Assembly: GCF_000372825.1 (NCBI RefSeq)
Contig: NZ_KB910516.1
Location: forward strand, 3,081,825-3,145,824
Direction of reading: 5' to 3'
From: Methylobacterium sp. 77
GTDB lineage: Bacteria > Pseudomonadota > Alphaproteobacteria > Rhizobiales > Beijerinckiaceae
Length of the DNA stretch: 64,000 nt
Shown: positions 12,245 to 22,032 of the stretch, piece by piece
How positions within the stretch are numbered: position 1 is the first letter of the stretch
Layout: every line of letters starts with the position of its first letter
Program-made: the position numbers and the translations under genes
Notes under the pieces: model-generated
Database searches by the model: none
What the model was told of the DNA's origin: nothing
Seen by the model: the letters and a program-made list of their open reading frames with translations, nothing else

Positions 12245-12328
12245 CGTCTCGGCGCCTCGGCGGCCTGATCCGCCGGGTCGAGCCTTGACTCGCACTGAGT
12301 CTCGCTCACGCCGAGCCCCGCTCAACCG

Positions 12329-12991
12329 ATGACCTCGCCCCTTGGCCGCAGGATCGAACCGGCAGTGTCGACGATCGGACGGCTGAAGCGGCGACCGGAC
12401 TTTCTCGCAGCAGCGGGCGGGCGCCGTTTTCATACCGAGCACATGAGTGCCCAGGGTCGGCTGCGCAACGCGGCCGGCATTTCTGTGCCTGCGTCGACGG
12501 ATGAGGCGGCGATCGAGGGTCTGCGCATCGGTTTCACGATCACCAAGCGGGTCGGTCACGCCACGGAGCGCAACCGCATTCGCCGGCGGCTGCGCGATGC
12601 TGTGCAGCGCGCCTCGGCGGACCTGCCGGCGGCGGCGGCGGATGTCGTCCTCGTCGCGCGCCGCCCCGCCCTGCATGCGCCGTTCGAGACGCTCGTCACG
12701 GATCTGCGCCGCTCCATCGGCGCCGTGATCAAGCCGGGCGACGGCAAACCCCGCGACGGCAGGCCCGGCGGCCAGAACCGCCCGGGTCGCGGAAAGGGCC
12801 GCGGCAATACGGCCGACGCCGGGAAGGCGTCCGCGTCCGCACGCACGTACAAATCGTCCGACTCCCAATCGTCCCCCCATGCGGCCGAAGCACCCGCGCA
12901 GCACGAGGCGCCGCCCGTGCCTCGCGCCGCGAGCGGAGCCTTCAGCCCCTCCCCTCCTTCGAACACACGCGACGGATCTCTCGATGGGTAA
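12329..12991 (+). CDS. rnpA: Ribonuclease P protein component with long disordered tail
   Basis: 220-aa RnpA, the protein cofactor that helps RNase P RNA cut tRNA precursors. The catalytic-RNA binding core has [10 protein letters not shown], the alphaproteobacterial insert before [26 protein letters not shown] (the RNR motif), and [11 protein letters not shown]. The core ends near residue 130. About 85 further residues are Gly/Arg/Ser/Pro-rich and probably disordered. Family members are normally 110-140 aa, so the tail is long. The last 8 bases overlap the yidC start (ATGGGTAATGA). Confidence 0.92.
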   Translation: MTSPLGRRIEPAVSTIGRLKRRPDFLAAAGGRRFHTEHMSAQGRLRNAAGISVPASTDEAAIEGLRIGFTITKRVGHATERNRIRRRLRDAVQRASADLPAAAADVVLVARRPALHAPFETLVTDLRRSIGAVIKPGDGKPRDGRPGGQNRPGRGKGRGNTADAGKASASARTYKSSDSQSSPHAAEAPAQHEAPPVPRAASGAFSPSPPSNTRDGSLDG

Positions 12992-14828
12992 TGACAAGAC
13001 GAACATGATCGTCGCGATCGCCTTGTCACTGGCGGTCCTGCTCGGGTGGAACTACTTTATCGCCGCTCCCCGCGTGGAGCAGCAGCGTCAGGCGACGCTT
13101 CAGAACAAGGCGGCGACCGAGGCCGCCAACCCGACCGGCGCTCCCTCGGCGAGCCCGGCGGAAGGCGGTCCCTCGGCGCCCGTGCCGGGCACCCTGCCGA
13201 ACGCGACCGTGACGGTGGAGAGCCGTGAGGCGGCGCTCGCCCGCTCGCCGCGCGTCGCCATCGATACCCCGGCTCTCGCCGGCTCGATCGCCCTCAAGGG
13301 CGGCCGGGTCGACGACGTGTCGCTGAAAAACTACCATGAGACCGTCAGCGACTCGAGCCCGCGCATCGTGCTGCTCTCGCCCACGGGCAGCGCCAACCCG
13401 TATTATGCCGAGTTCGGCTGGGTCGGCCAGAATTCCGGTCCGCTCCCCACCGGCGACACCGTCTGGACCGCCGACGGGACCGTGCTGACGCCGGCCAAGC
13501 CCCTGACCCTCAGCTATGATAACGGCGCCGGCCTGCTGTTCCGCCGGATCGTCGCCGTCGACGACAAGTTCATGTTCACGATCCGCGACGAGGTCGAGAA
13601 CAAGGGCTCGGCCGCGGTCATGCTCTACCCCTACGGGCTGGTCTCGCGCTGGGGCAAGCCGACGACGCAGGGCTATTACGTGCTGCACGAGGGCATGATC
13701 GGCGTCCTCGGCGCCGACGGCCTGCAGGAATACACCTACGACCACGTCGCCAAGGAGCCGGCGCTCGGCAATGCCGGCACCAAGGGCAAGGCCTGGGCGA
13801 ACGTGACCGGCGGCTTCGTCGGCATCACCGACAAGTACTGGGCCGCGGCCACCATCCCGGACCAGGCGACCTCCTATACCGGCAGCTTCACCGAGCGCAC
13901 CGACGGCGCGACCAAGGTCTACCAGGCCAGCGTGCGCGGCGACGGCCGCAGCGTCGATCCGGGCGCCACCGTGACGTCGACCCAGCAGCTCTTCGCCGGC
14001 GCCAAGGAAGTCAACGCGATCAACAACTACCAGAAGGATCTCGGCATCAAGCAGTTCGATCTGATGATCGACTGGGGCTGGTTCCACTTCATCACCAAGC
14101 CGATGTTCCGGGCTCTGGACTTCTTCTTCCACCTGTTCGGCAATTTCGGCGTGTCGATCCTGGTGGTGACCTTCTGCCTCAAGCTGCTGTTCCTGCCGAT
14201 CGCCAACAAGTCGTACCAGTCCATGGCCAAGATGAAGGCCGTGCAGCCGGAGATGGCCTCGATCCGCGAGCGCTACGGCGACGACAAGATGAAGCAGCAA
14301 CAGGCGATGATGGAGCTGTACAAGAAGGAGAAGATCAACCCGGTCGCCGGCTGCTGGCCGGTGCTGATCCAGATCCCGGTCTTCTTCGCGCTCTACAAGG
14401 TCCTGTTCATCACCATCGAGATGCGGCACGCGCCGTTCTTCGGCTGGATCCAGGATCTGGCGGCACCCGATCCGACCAACATCCTCAACCTGTTCGGCCT
14501 GCTGCCCTTCGCCGCCCCGGACTTCATCCATCTCGGCATCTGGCCGATCGTGATGGGCATCACGATGTTCATCCAGATGAAGATGAACCCCGCGCCGCCG
14601 GACCCGGTCCAGGCGCAGATCTTCACCTTCATGCCGATCGTGTTCACATTCATGCTCGGCTCGTTCCCGGCCGGTCTGGTGATCTACTGGGCCTGGAACA
14701 ACACCCTCTCGGTGATCCAGCAATACGTCATCATGCGCCGCAACGGCGTGAAGGTGGAGTTGTGGGACAACATCTCGGGGATGTTCAAGAAGAAGCCAGC
14801 CGGCAAGGGCGCGGTCGCCAAGAGCTGA
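12984..14828 (+). CDS. yidC: Membrane protein insertase YidC
   Basis: 614-aa inner-membrane insertase. N-terminal anchor [20 protein letters not shown] is followed by a large periplasmic beta-sandwich domain (about residues 60-350). The conserved insertase core has [39 protein letters not shown], the cytoplasmic coiled hairpin with [45 protein letters not shown], and two further helices ending in [16 protein letters not shown]. The start MGNDKTNM overlaps rnpA by 8 bases, so translation is probably coupled. Confidence 0.96.
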   Translation: MGNDKTNMIVAIALSLAVLLGWNYFIAAPRVEQQRQATLQNKAATEAANPTGAPSASPAEGGPSAPVPGTLPNATVTVESREAALARSPRVAIDTPALAGSIALKGGRVDDVSLKNYHETVSDSSPRIVLLSPTGSANPYYAEFGWVGQNSGPLPTGDTVWTADGTVLTPAKPLTLSYDNGAGLLFRRIVAVDDKFMFTIRDEVENKGSAAVMLYPYGLVSRWGKPTTQGYYVLHEGMIGVLGADGLQEYTYDHVAKEPALGNAGTKGKAWANVTGGFVGITDKYWAAATIPDQATSYTGSFTERTDGATKVYQASVRGDGRSVDPGATVTSTQQLFAGAKEVNAINNYQKDLGIKQFDLMIDWGWFHFITKPMFRALDFFFHLFGNFGVSILVVTFCLKLLFLPIANKSYQSMAKMKAVQPEMASIRERYGDDKMKQQQAMMELYKKEKINPVAGCWPVLIQIPVFFALYKVLFITIEMRHAPFFGWIQDLAAPDPTNILNLFGLLPFAAPDFIHLGIWPIVMGITMFIQMKMNPAPPDPVQAQIFTFMPIVFTFMLGSFPAGLVIYWAWNNTLSVIQQYVIMRRNGVKVELWDNISGMFKKKPAGKGAVAKS

Positions 14829-14913
14829 CCGGCAAGAGCTGACCGGCGAGAGCCGGTCCGAGGGAGTTGACCAGCGCGCGCTGATCCTGTCCTTCGGACG
14901 ATCCAGACCGAAG

Positions 14914-15023
14914 CCCTCATCCTGAGGTGCCGCGAGCGGCCTCGAAGGAACTCTCCAGTCCGCTCCCCGAGCCCTGGAGGGCTCCATCGAGGCCTTCGCT
15001 TTGCGAAGCGCCTCAGGATGAGG
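14914..15023. repeat. REP-like intergenic palindromic element
   Basis: Opens with ccctcatcctgagg and closes with cctcaggatgagg, imperfectly mirror-symmetrical, with inner inverted arms (gcggcctcgaagga near the left, tccatcgaggccttcg near the right). This is the layout of dispersed intergenic repeats common in Methylobacterium and Bradyrhizobium. It lies between yidC and engB. Confidence 0.75.
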
Positions 15024-15071
15024 TGTTCCGGTCGGGTACCCCTACAGACCTTCGCCTTCCGGAGCCGCACC

Positions 15072-15722
15072 ATGTCCCAAGCCGAGGCCGACGCGGCCCT
15101 TCTCGAATCCGGCCGGCTGCTGTTCGCGGGCGTCGCCGACTTCCTGTCCTCCGCGCCCAACGTGGCCGCCCTGCCGCCGATGAAGGGCGTCGAGATCGCG
15201 TTTGCCGGGCGCTCCAACGTCGGCAAGTCGAGCCTCGTCAACGCCCTGACCGGCCGCAACACCCTGGCCCGGACCTCGCACACGCCGGGGCGGACCCAGC
15301 AGCTCAACTTCTTCGATATCGGTGGCCGCCTGACCCTGGTGGACATGCCGGGCTACGGCTACGCGGCGGTGGAGAAGACCAAGGTCGAGGCCTGGACCGA
15401 CCTGATCCACGATTACCTGAAGGGCCGCGCCAACCTCGCCCGCGTCTTCATGCTGATCGATTCGCGCCACGGCCTGAAGAGCATCGACACCGACGTGCTC
15501 GACGGGCTCGACAAGGCGGCCGTGAGCTATCAGATCGTGCTGACCAAGGGCGACGCCCTGAAGAAGGCCGAGGTCGAGGCCCGCATCGCCGGCATCCGCG
15601 CGGCCATCGCCAAGCGCCCGGCGGCCTATCCGGAAATCCTGATCACGTCGAGCCGCGACGACCGCGGCGTGCCGGAACTGCGCGCCAGCGTGGCCCGGCT
15701 CCTGGCCGAGCGCGGCGCATGA
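15072..15722 (+). CDS. engB: Ribosome biogenesis GTPase EngB/YsxC
   Basis: 216-aa GTPase needed for late 50S assembly. G1 is GRSNVGKSSLVNAL, the G2 region TPGRTQQLNFF, G3 DMPGYGYAAV, G4 LTKGD (the usual TKxD), and G5 ITSSRDDRG. An upstream ATG at 15018 is open but falls next to the repeat element. MSQAEADAALLESGRLL at 15072 gives the family-typical N-terminus. The stop overlaps the next start (ATGA). Confidence 0.95.
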   Translation: MSQAEADAALLESGRLLFAGVADFLSSAPNVAALPPMKGVEIAFAGRSNVGKSSLVNALTGRNTLARTSHTPGRTQQLNFFDIGGRLTLVDMPGYGYAAVEKTKVEAWTDLIHDYLKGRANLARVFMLIDSRHGLKSIDTDVLDGLDKAAVSYQIVLTKGDALKKAEVEARIAGIRAAIAKRPAAYPEILITSSRDDRGVPELRASVARLLAERGA

Positions 15723-16099
15723 GCCTCGGCCTGCCCGATCGCATCCTGCTGTCGCTCGGCGCCCTCGCGGGCCTGCTCGGCGTCGCCGCCAGCGCCGCCG
15801 CCGCCCACATCCAGGGCGCCGACAGCCTGAAGACGGCCGCGCAGTTCCTGCTCTTCCATGCCCCCGCGATCCTCGCCCTGGTGGCGCTCATCGCCACTGG
15901 AACGACGCACCGCCTCACCACCCGCATCGCGGCCTCCGCGCTCGTCCTCGGACTCGCGCTGTTCTGCGGCGACCTGGCCCTGCGCGCGCTACACGGCACG
16001 CCGCTCTTCCCGATGGCCGCACCGAGCGGCGGGTTCCTGCTGATGGGCGGGTGGCTGGTAGCGGCGATCGCGGCTCTCGTTCCGGTGCGGCGCGGCTGA
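15719..16099 (+). CDS. DUF423-like small membrane protein
   Basis: 126 aa with four hydrophobic helices: ILLSLGALAGLLGVAASAAAAH, FLLFHAPAILALVALIAT, ASALVLGLALFCGDLAL, and FLLMGGWLVAAIAALVPV. The order GALAGLLGVAASAAAAH...FHAPAILALV...LFCGDLALRAL...PSGGFLLMGGW matches the DUF423 (YwdK) family of unknown function. The start overlaps the engB stop, so it is translationally coupled to that gene. Confidence 0.75.
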   Translation: MSLGLPDRILLSLGALAGLLGVAASAAAAHIQGADSLKTAAQFLLFHAPAILALVALIATGTTHRLTTRIAASALVLGLALFCGDLALRALHGTPLFPMAAPSGGFLLMGGWLVAAIAALVPVRRG

Positions 16100-16465
16100 C
16101 GCTTGCGGGCGAACGATCACGCTCCGGCAGGAGTGACCGGAAGATCGCTCGGTCGTCCGCGAACCCGGCTGTCTGAGCCTTCGTCACCACCTTCGACCAA
16201 CTCCGCGCGGACAACGATACGGCCCGACGAGGGCGGACGTCGCCTTCGAGCGTTTGAAACCGGCAGCGGCGCGGCCGGGTCGGGCAAGCCGCCCATGCTG
16301 GTTTTTGCTACTCGATCGTCGATCCTTCGGGATCGCTCGGCGGCGAATGTCCATGTCGCGGCACGCCATTGCCTATAGCGAAGCGATAGCAGCCGGGCCC
16401 GAGAAGCATCACGATTTCGCGTGCGTCGAGGCCCGCCTCTAGGGTCGGACACATCGATCTGACAT
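16100..16465 (+). other. Intergenic, no gene seen
   Basis: 366-bp spacer after the DUF423 gene. ORFs in it run antisense or are short and Arg-rich. No terminator or RNA gene is evident. Possible site of the break in the engB-argB arrangement. Confidence 0.35.
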
Positions 16466-16501
16466 ATCTCCGATGATTGATGATAGGCCCTATTCGGAGA
16501 T
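16466..16501 (+). promoter_or_regulatory. Inverted repeat enclosing the ribosome binding site of the next gene
   Basis: atctccga (16466-16473) pairs perfectly with tcggagat (16494-16501). The right arm contains GGAG, which sits 8 bases before the ATG at 16508 and is its probable Shine-Dalgarno. In the mRNA the hairpin would hide it. Confidence 0.4.
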
Positions 16502-16507
16502 GACGGG

Positions 16508-17938
16508 ATGGGCGTATACTTCGAACAGAAACTATCGATTTCTGGATCTAAAAGTACTCTTCTGCATTTTGTCGCCCGATGTATCGACATCGGCAGTGAC
16601 GATGTTCCAATCGGCATTGCTTTCGAGCGAATTGCTCCCACACCGGTATGCCTCCCGGAAGGGAATACGATCGGTCGCCTCGGCTGTGACGTCGATGTGG
16701 GAGTCGAGGCGCTGACGGGCCGCGCGCGATCGTCACCGGATAGGGCGGAACTCGGACTGACCTCGGCGAGCATACTCGAGAGCGAGGACGCTCGATCTTT
16801 GGGTCTGACGACTCACGGCGGGCTGAAGGCGTGGCTATGGGAGAACGATCCGGGCGCTCTCGAGATAGGTCGAGCGGCTCTCGCAGCCTATGAACTCACC
16901 GCCCACTGGTCGCGTCAGGAATGGCAGACCGCCAATTGGGGTGGCAGCGCGGAGGACATGGAGTGTCTCGTCCTGTCCTTCGGTCTCGTTTACGAGAACG
17001 CGACCGAGATCACGATCAGGCTGACGACAAAGAGCGTGACGGTTCATCCTCTGATCGGGCATCTGTCACGGAACTTTCCATCGTTGAACTTCCGGCTCGT
17101 TCTCGCGGATGACGGCTATGACTTCCCCCTGATCTCGACCGCGACGCATGGCGACGTCGTGGATCGCCAAGTCGAGGTCACCGACGAATTCGTCGCTGAG
17201 ATCGAGGGCGCGCCGCGAGAAGTCTCCGACTTCTATCTGACCCCTTCCGCCGCCAAGCCGGAGCCGATGACGCATGTCCGATTCTGGCTGTCGAAAAGAC
17301 GGTTTCGTTCGTCCATCGCCGATTATCCAGTCTATTCGCCACCGTTTCGAGGATTTCCGCCGACACTCACCGACGAGCAAGCCGAAGCGAATTTTCGACA
17401 TTTTCTCGATACCAAAGGCGACCGAAGCCAAAATCTGCGGACATTCCTCCGCTCGTTCCGGGTCGACATCAATGAGACCGCCCTGGGCATCCCGAACCTG
17501 GACCGGTGGCTTTGGCAGTACGGCGCTTTTCTCAAAGTCAGTGAGACCGGCGCAGCCCATCTGACGCATGAGCCGGAATGGAAAGGACATTGGCGCTCGG
17601 AGAACGTGCAGTTCGATCTTGCCACGCTTCTGGGTCAATCGATCGTCGACAGATACGATGGCTATCGATGGGAGCAGTACACCGATGTTCCGCCGGGCTT
17701 ACGCATAAACGACGACCATTATCGATCCTTTACTATCTGGAACGGCGACCCGGCGTCACGCATCTGGATATTCCAAGACCTGCGGGTCATCTGCACTTGC
17801 CTTTACGAGATGAGCTTCATGTGGAGTCGACGACACTCCATTCATCTCCCCGGCCAGGATCTCAGACGCATCGCCTCGACCATTCTTTCAAGACCCGCGA
17901 AACAGGGCCTGCAGCACAGTCAGCCGTCAGAGGATTGA
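16508..17938 (+). CDS. Unknown 476-aa protein, possible Api92/YubB-like N-terminal half
   Basis: I do not recognise the full protein. It starts MGVYFEQKLSISGS with GGAG 8 bases upstream. Residues about 115-220 (YELTAHWSRQEWQTANWGGSAEDMEC..., then RLTTKSVTVHPLIGHLSRNFPSLNFRLVLADDGYDF) resemble the ferredoxin-like Api92/YubB fold, where a W-G pair precedes a strand, an amphipathic helix with a P-x-L-x-F turn, and an acidic aromatic tail. The C-terminal half is aromatic-rich (DRWLWQYGAFLKV, YDGYRWEQYTDVPPG) with no motif I know. No signal peptide or TM helix. GC is lower than its neighbours, so it may be acquired. Isolated + strand gene. Confidence 0.7.
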   Translation: MGVYFEQKLSISGSKSTLLHFVARCIDIGSDDVPIGIAFERIAPTPVCLPEGNTIGRLGCDVDVGVEALTGRARSSPDRAELGLTSASILESEDARSLGLTTHGGLKAWLWENDPGALEIGRAALAAYELTAHWSRQEWQTANWGGSAEDMECLVLSFGLVYENATEITIRLTTKSVTVHPLIGHLSRNFPSLNFRLVLADDGYDFPLISTATHGDVVDRQVEVTDEFVAEIEGAPREVSDFYLTPSAAKPEPMTHVRFWLSKRRFRSSIADYPVYSPPFRGFPPTLTDEQAEANFRHFLDTKGDRSQNLRTFLRSFRVDINETALGIPNLDRWLWQYGAFLKVSETGAAHLTHEPEWKGHWRSENVQFDLATLLGQSIVDRYDGYRWEQYTDVPPGLRINDDHYRSFTIWNGDPASRIWIFQDLRVICTCLYEMSFMWSRRHSIHLPGQDLRRIASTILSRPAKQGLQHSQPSED

Positions 17939-18049
17939 CTAGGACAAACGACAGGCTGTTCCACGGCTCTTACGATCGCTCGACGCAGGGAGCTCGGTGA
18001 TCGCAATCGCGATCGCGATCGGCCGGGTTTCGCGCCGCCTATCCGGCGC

Positions 18050-19360
18050 TCACACGACGAAGGCGTCGAGGAATGTGACGTGGTCCAGGGGAAAGGGACC
18101 GTTCGGAGGGACGAAGTTGAAGTCGCTTTCGCTCAGCCTTGACGCATTGACGTTGTGAAGCGTGATGGCGTTCGCAGGATCGATGCCGGCGAACATCACC
18201 AGAGTATCCTTCGTCCCGGCGATCTGATGGTAGATGACGTCATCGAAGCTCTGGACGAGTAGAGAGACGTCGAGACTGTCGGTTCCGATCTTGAACTTGT
18301 AGATGTCGTCCGCCCCGAAACCGTCCTCGAACACGAACAGGTTGGGTCCGGCGCCGCCATAGAGCCGGTCGTTGCCGGTGCCGCCGACGATCAGCGACAG
18401 GTCGGGTCCAGCCTTGATGATGTCGTCGCCGCCCTCTCCGGCCAATATGGAGAAGCCGCTGTCTTTGGCTCCTCTGATGACGTCGTCGCCGGCTCCGCCA
18501 TAGAGAAAGTTGGCGCCCCTGCCCCCGACGATCGTGTCGTTGCCCCGCGACCCGATCAGGCCGACGCCGCCGTCATCCCCGGCGCGCGAGATGATGATGG
18601 TCCCCGTGGTGACGTCCGAGAAGTTCACGGTCGAGGTATCGCCGACATAGACCTTCTCGATGCGGGCAAAGGACCGATCGTCGAACTCGGTATAGTCCGA
18701 TCCCTGGACGAACAGCGTGTCCTTGCCGATTCCGCCGTCGAGGCTCGCTCCGGCCCCGGTCATGACCAACCGGTCGTCGCCGGCACCGCCGAGCAGAATG
18801 TCATGACCGCCCGCGCCGCGCAGGGTGTCGTTTCCGGCGCCTCCTGCCAGGAGGTTGTCTCCGGCATTCCCCGCGAGGATGTCGGCTCCGCCGCTGCCGA
18901 GGAGATTGCCGATATGGGTCAGGGTATCGCCCTGGGCATCGCCACCCGTACTAACGCCCGAGGCGAGGCTCACCCTCACGCCGGCTGCGGAATGCTCGTA
19001 GCTGGCCGTGTTGTCGCCGCCGCCGCCATCGAGGCGATCCGCCCCGGCACCGCCTTCGAGGATGTCGTCGCCCGAGCCGCCATGGAGGACATCGCCGAAA
19101 TTGCCGCCCACCAGCGTGGTCGAGCCGGTTCTATCGGCGTAATTCAGAAACAAACCACCTGTCGTGCGCAGTAGAGTGCCGAAGTTGAAGGTTAGATCCT
19201 GGCCGTCCGTATCGTTTTCATTTCCGATCGCCAGAACGCCCGATCGGAAATCGACGTGGATGTCGATGGAAGCATCGCTGGAGAAATAATCCCCGCCCAT
19301 CGTCACGCTCGAAAGCGACGATGAATAGTCGCCGCCCGGGGTAATATACGTGCCGGCCAT
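18050..19360 (-). CDS. RTX-type calcium-binding repeat protein
   Basis: 436 aa with many GGxGxDxLx nonapeptide repeats (GGSGDDILEGGAGADRL, GNAGDNLLAGGAGNDTL, GGAGDDRLVMTG, GGRGANFLYGGAGDDVI, GGTGNDRLYGGAGPNLFVFEDGFGADDIYKFKIGTDSLDVS). These form Ca2+-binding beta-rolls. There is no signal peptide and the C-terminus is hydrophobic with Phe/Val, as expected for type I secretion. The first 65 residues show no enzyme domain, so it may be a structural or adhesive surface protein. No T1SS genes lie nearby. Confidence 0.85.
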   Translation of the reverse strand: MAGTYITPGGDYSSSLSSVTMGGDYFSSDASIDIHVDFRSGVLAIGNENDTDGQDLTFNFGTLLRTTGGLFLNYADRTGSTTLVGGNFGDVLHGGSGDDILEGGAGADRLDGGGGDNTASYEHSAAGVRVSLASGVSTGGDAQGDTLTHIGNLLGSGGADILAGNAGDNLLAGGAGNDTLRGAGGHDILLGGAGDDRLVMTGAGASLDGGIGKDTLFVQGSDYTEFDDRSFARIEKVYVGDTSTVNFSDVTTGTIIISRAGDDGGVGLIGSRGNDTIVGGRGANFLYGGAGDDVIRGAKDSGFSILAGEGGDDIIKAGPDLSLIVGGTGNDRLYGGAGPNLFVFEDGFGADDIYKFKIGTDSLDVSLLVQSFDDVIYHQIAGTKDTLVMFAGIDPANAITLHNVNASRLSESDFNFVPPNGPFPLDHVTFLDAFVV

Positions 19361-19531
19361 CGTCTTATGTCCCGCCTTTGGCGACTAATCGGGACTGTCT
19401 ATTGGCCGCAGCTTAACCCGTCAATTGCAGGTCCCACGGAAATCGGGCCGATCTTCTCAACAGGATTTCACTCACCCTATACCCGACCTCGTCGAGCCCG
19501 ACCTTTGGGTCGAGCTCGGGGAGACTTGGTG

Positions 19532-19592
19532 TTACGGCACCATCGGCAAGTGGCCGATGAGCTGCAGGAAGCTGACACCGACGATGTCGCGG
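19532..19592 (-). pseudogene. Decayed fragment of an atoE-like transporter 3' end
   Basis: This segment matches the 3' part of the intact fatty-acid transporter gene at about 20421-20482 at most positions (gatgagctgcaggaagctga is shared without a gap). Read on the - strand it encodes RDIVGVSFLQLIGHLPMVP and then stops, against RDIVGFSFLQLIVHLPVVL in the intact protein. The sequence upstream no longer matches. Looks like a partial duplication or relic of a second copy. Confidence 0.7.
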
Positions 19593-19704
19593 GTGGCCTT
19601 CGTCATGATTCCGGCCTTCGTCGTGGCGATCGGAGACGTCGCCGTGCGACTGGACCAAGGCGACCGGCGAACGCCGGGGTAATGACTCACCCCGTGCCGG
19701 CGCG

Positions 19705-20328
19705 TCACCTGATCAGTGGCGGCAATGGCGGGGTCGTACCTTCCGGCAGAGCCGTCTGCGCCATGTTCATGCTCATGGCGAGCAGCGTGTAGTAGCCGTT
19801 GATCCCCGCCATCTCGATGGCACCCTGCTCGCCGAAGGCCTCGACCGCGCGGCGGTAGGTCGTGTCACTCACGGCCTTGTTGCGGTGAAGCTCGGTCGAG
19901 AACGCGTAGACCAGCGCTTCCTCGTTCCCCATCGCGTCCGGACGGCGACCTTCCTGGATCGACGAAACGACCGCCGGATCGAGGCCGGCCTTCAGCGCGA
20001 TCGGCTGATGGATGTGCCATTCGAGCTGCTGCGTCCATTCCCGCGCCGTGATCAGGATGATGAATTCGCTGAGACGGAGGGGAAGCACGCTGCGATAGCG
20101 CAGGTGCAGGCCCATGTTGCTCGCGTTGGTCATCAGTTCCGGGCTGCGCAGCAAGGGCACGAACGGTCCGAAAACCGGCACCTTGCGGGCAGCCAGGAAG
20201 TCCTCGGACGCCTTCTTCTGGGCATCGCTCAGACGATCCTGCGGGATGTCCGGCATTCGGTCCTGGGCCAAGGCGGGAAGACTCCAGAGCAGGAATGTCG
20301 ACAGGACCGGAAGGATCATGAAACGCAT
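19705..20328 (-). CDS. Secreted carboxymuconolactone decarboxylase/AhpD-like protein
   Basis: 207 aa from MRFMILPVLSTFLLWSLPALAQ, a clear signal peptide. The mature part has the CMD helix bundle: FGPFVPLLRSPELMTNASNMGLHLRY, LPLRLSEFIILITAREWTQQLEWHIHQPIALKAGL, and YAFSTELHRNKAVSDTTYRRAVEAFGEQGAIEMAGINGYYTLLAMSMNMAQT. The EWxxH region stands where AhpD has its CxxC, so thiol peroxidase activity is unlikely. The frame is open far upstream, antisense-shifted over the transporter; the ATG at 20328 is the start of similarity. It lies 35 bases after the transporter stop, same strand, so probably one operon. Confidence 0.8.
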   Translation of the reverse strand: MRFMILPVLSTFLLWSLPALAQDRMPDIPQDRLSDAQKKASEDFLAARKVPVFGPFVPLLRSPELMTNASNMGLHLRYRSVLPLRLSEFIILITAREWTQQLEWHIHQPIALKAGLDPAVVSSIQEGRRPDAMGNEEALVYAFSTELHRNKAVSDTTYRRAVEAFGEQGAIEMAGINGYYTLLAMSMNMAQTALPEGTTPPLPPLIR

Positions 20329-20363
20329 GGGATTCGCTCTCTCCGGAAGGACGCGCGACAAGC

Positions 20364-21845
20364 CTACGGCATCACCGGCGGGTGATAGGTCAGGGTGAAG
20401 GCGAGCGCCCAAAGCAGGAACAGCACCACCGGCAAGTGGACGATGAGCTGCAGGAAGCTGAAGCCGACGATGTCGCGAGCCTTGAGGCCGAGGATACCGA
20501 GGAGCGGCAGCATCCAGAACGGGTTGATCAGGTTCGGCAGCGCCTCCGCGGCGTTGTAGATCATCACCGCCCAGCCGAGATGGACCTGCAGCTCGTTGGC
20601 CGCCTGCATGACGTAGGGGGCTTCCAGCAGCCACTTGCCGCCGCCCGACGGCACGAAGAACCCGAGCACCGCCGAGTAGACGCCCATGGAGATCGGGAAG
20701 CTGCCCGTGGTGTTCAGCGCCACGAAAGCGTGGGTGATCACGTCCGAGACCGAGGTGCCGCCCGCGTTCTTGGCGCTCGTCAGCATCGCGCTGATCGCCG
20801 CGTAGAGCGGGAACTGGATCAGCACGCCGGCGGTGGCGGGCACCGCCTTCGCCACCGAGGCGAGGAAGTTCCTCGGGCGCCAATGCAGCAGCAGGCCGAG
20901 GCTGAGGAACAGCAGGTTGTAGGTGTTGAGGTTGGAGATCGCCGTGATCCAGGATTGGCGTGCGAATTCCTGGTAGAGCCAGCCGCCGGCGATGACGACG
21001 AGGAGCAGGGTCAGGATCGGCGAATGCTCCAGCCATTCCGAGGGCTGTTTCGGACGGGACTCGTCGGGCGTGTCGCGCGAGACGTCGAGGCCGAGGTCGT
21101 CGGCGGTCACGGCCGTGCCGGGCTTCGGCGCCGAGACATAGGCGATGACGATCGAGATCACGAACAGGATCGCCGCGATCAGCATCGACTGCCACAGGAA
21201 GATCGTCTCGCTGAACGGGATCACGCCGGTGATCGGCAGCAGGCTCGGCGGCAGGCTCTTGGGGTTCGCCTGCAGCTGGGCGGCCGACGAGCTGAGACCC
21301 ATGGCCCAGGTGGCGCCGAGGCCGAGATAGGCCGCCGCTCCGGCCGCCCGGTAATCCATCCGCAATTCGGTGCGGCGGGCCAGGGCGCGGGCGAGGAGGC
21401 CGCCGAAGATCAGGCTGAGGCCCCAGCTCAGGAAGGACGACAGCATGGTCGCCGCCGCCACGAACCCGACGGCGCCCCGGCCGGTCTTGGGCACGAGGGC
21501 GAGCCGGTCGATCAGGCGCTGCACCGGGGGCGCCGTCGCCACGACGTAGCCGCCGATGGTGACGAAGGCCATCTGCATGGTGAAGGGGATCAGGCTCCAG
21601 AAGCCGTCGCCGAAGCTTTTGGCCACCACCAAAGCGGGGGCGCCGTTGGCCAGCGCGCCCAGGGCGACGATGACCACGGCGATGGCGACGAAGATGAAGG
21701 CGTCGGGAAACCAGCGCTCGGCCCAGACGGTGAAGCGGATGCCGAGCCGCGAAAGCGCCCCATCGCTCTCCGTCGTACCCGCCGGGTGGCCGGAACCCGG
21801 CTTGCCGGGATCAGAATCGCGGGGGTCTGGATGGAGTGCCGACAT
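20364..21845 (-). CDS. atoE: Short-chain fatty acid transporter, AtoE family
   Basis: 493-aa inner-membrane protein with about 12 hydrophobic segments. Family hallmarks are FTVWAERWFPDAFIFVAIAVVIVALGALANGAP, GDGFWSLIPFTMQMAFVTIGGYVVATAPPVQRLIDRLA, FLSWGLSLIFGGLLAR, PSGGGKWLLEAPYVMQAANELQVHLGWAVMIYNAAEALPNLINPFWMLPLLGILGLKARDIVGFSFLQL. AtoE-type carriers take up short-chain fatty acids such as acetoacetate or butyrate. The next gene on the strand is the CMD-like protein. A relic of the 3' end lies about 0.9 kb further. Confidence 0.88.
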   Translation of the reverse strand: MSALHPDPRDSDPGKPGSGHPAGTTESDGALSRLGIRFTVWAERWFPDAFIFVAIAVVIVALGALANGAPALVVAKSFGDGFWSLIPFTMQMAFVTIGGYVVATAPPVQRLIDRLALVPKTGRGAVGFVAAATMLSSFLSWGLSLIFGGLLARALARRTELRMDYRAAGAAAYLGLGATWAMGLSSSAAQLQANPKSLPPSLLPITGVIPFSETIFLWQSMLIAAILFVISIVIAYVSAPKPGTAVTADDLGLDVSRDTPDESRPKQPSEWLEHSPILTLLLVVIAGGWLYQEFARQSWITAISNLNTYNLLFLSLGLLLHWRPRNFLASVAKAVPATAGVLIQFPLYAAISAMLTSAKNAGGTSVSDVITHAFVALNTTGSFPISMGVYSAVLGFFVPSGGGKWLLEAPYVMQAANELQVHLGWAVMIYNAAEALPNLINPFWMLPLLGILGLKARDIVGFSFLQLIVHLPVVLFLLWALAFTLTYHPPVMP

Positions 21846-22032
21846 CTGAAATCCCGCCCCTGTCCGGCCTGGTCGACCAAGCCGGCGCAGCGCATGTTGC
21901 CCAAACGCGGCGCATGCTCAAGCCCGGCCATCCCGCTTTTCACCGGACAAGGGCGGAGGGTCGTCTCTCCTTCAATGTTCCTTCAATCCTGCCGGTCTAC
22001 CTATTGGTCACTCCCCTTGGAGAGAACCACGT

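Noticed and set aside
13026..14987. 653-codon - strand ORF over yidC
   Set aside because: Shadow frame of yidC, dominated by Arg/Asp/His, with no recognisable motif.
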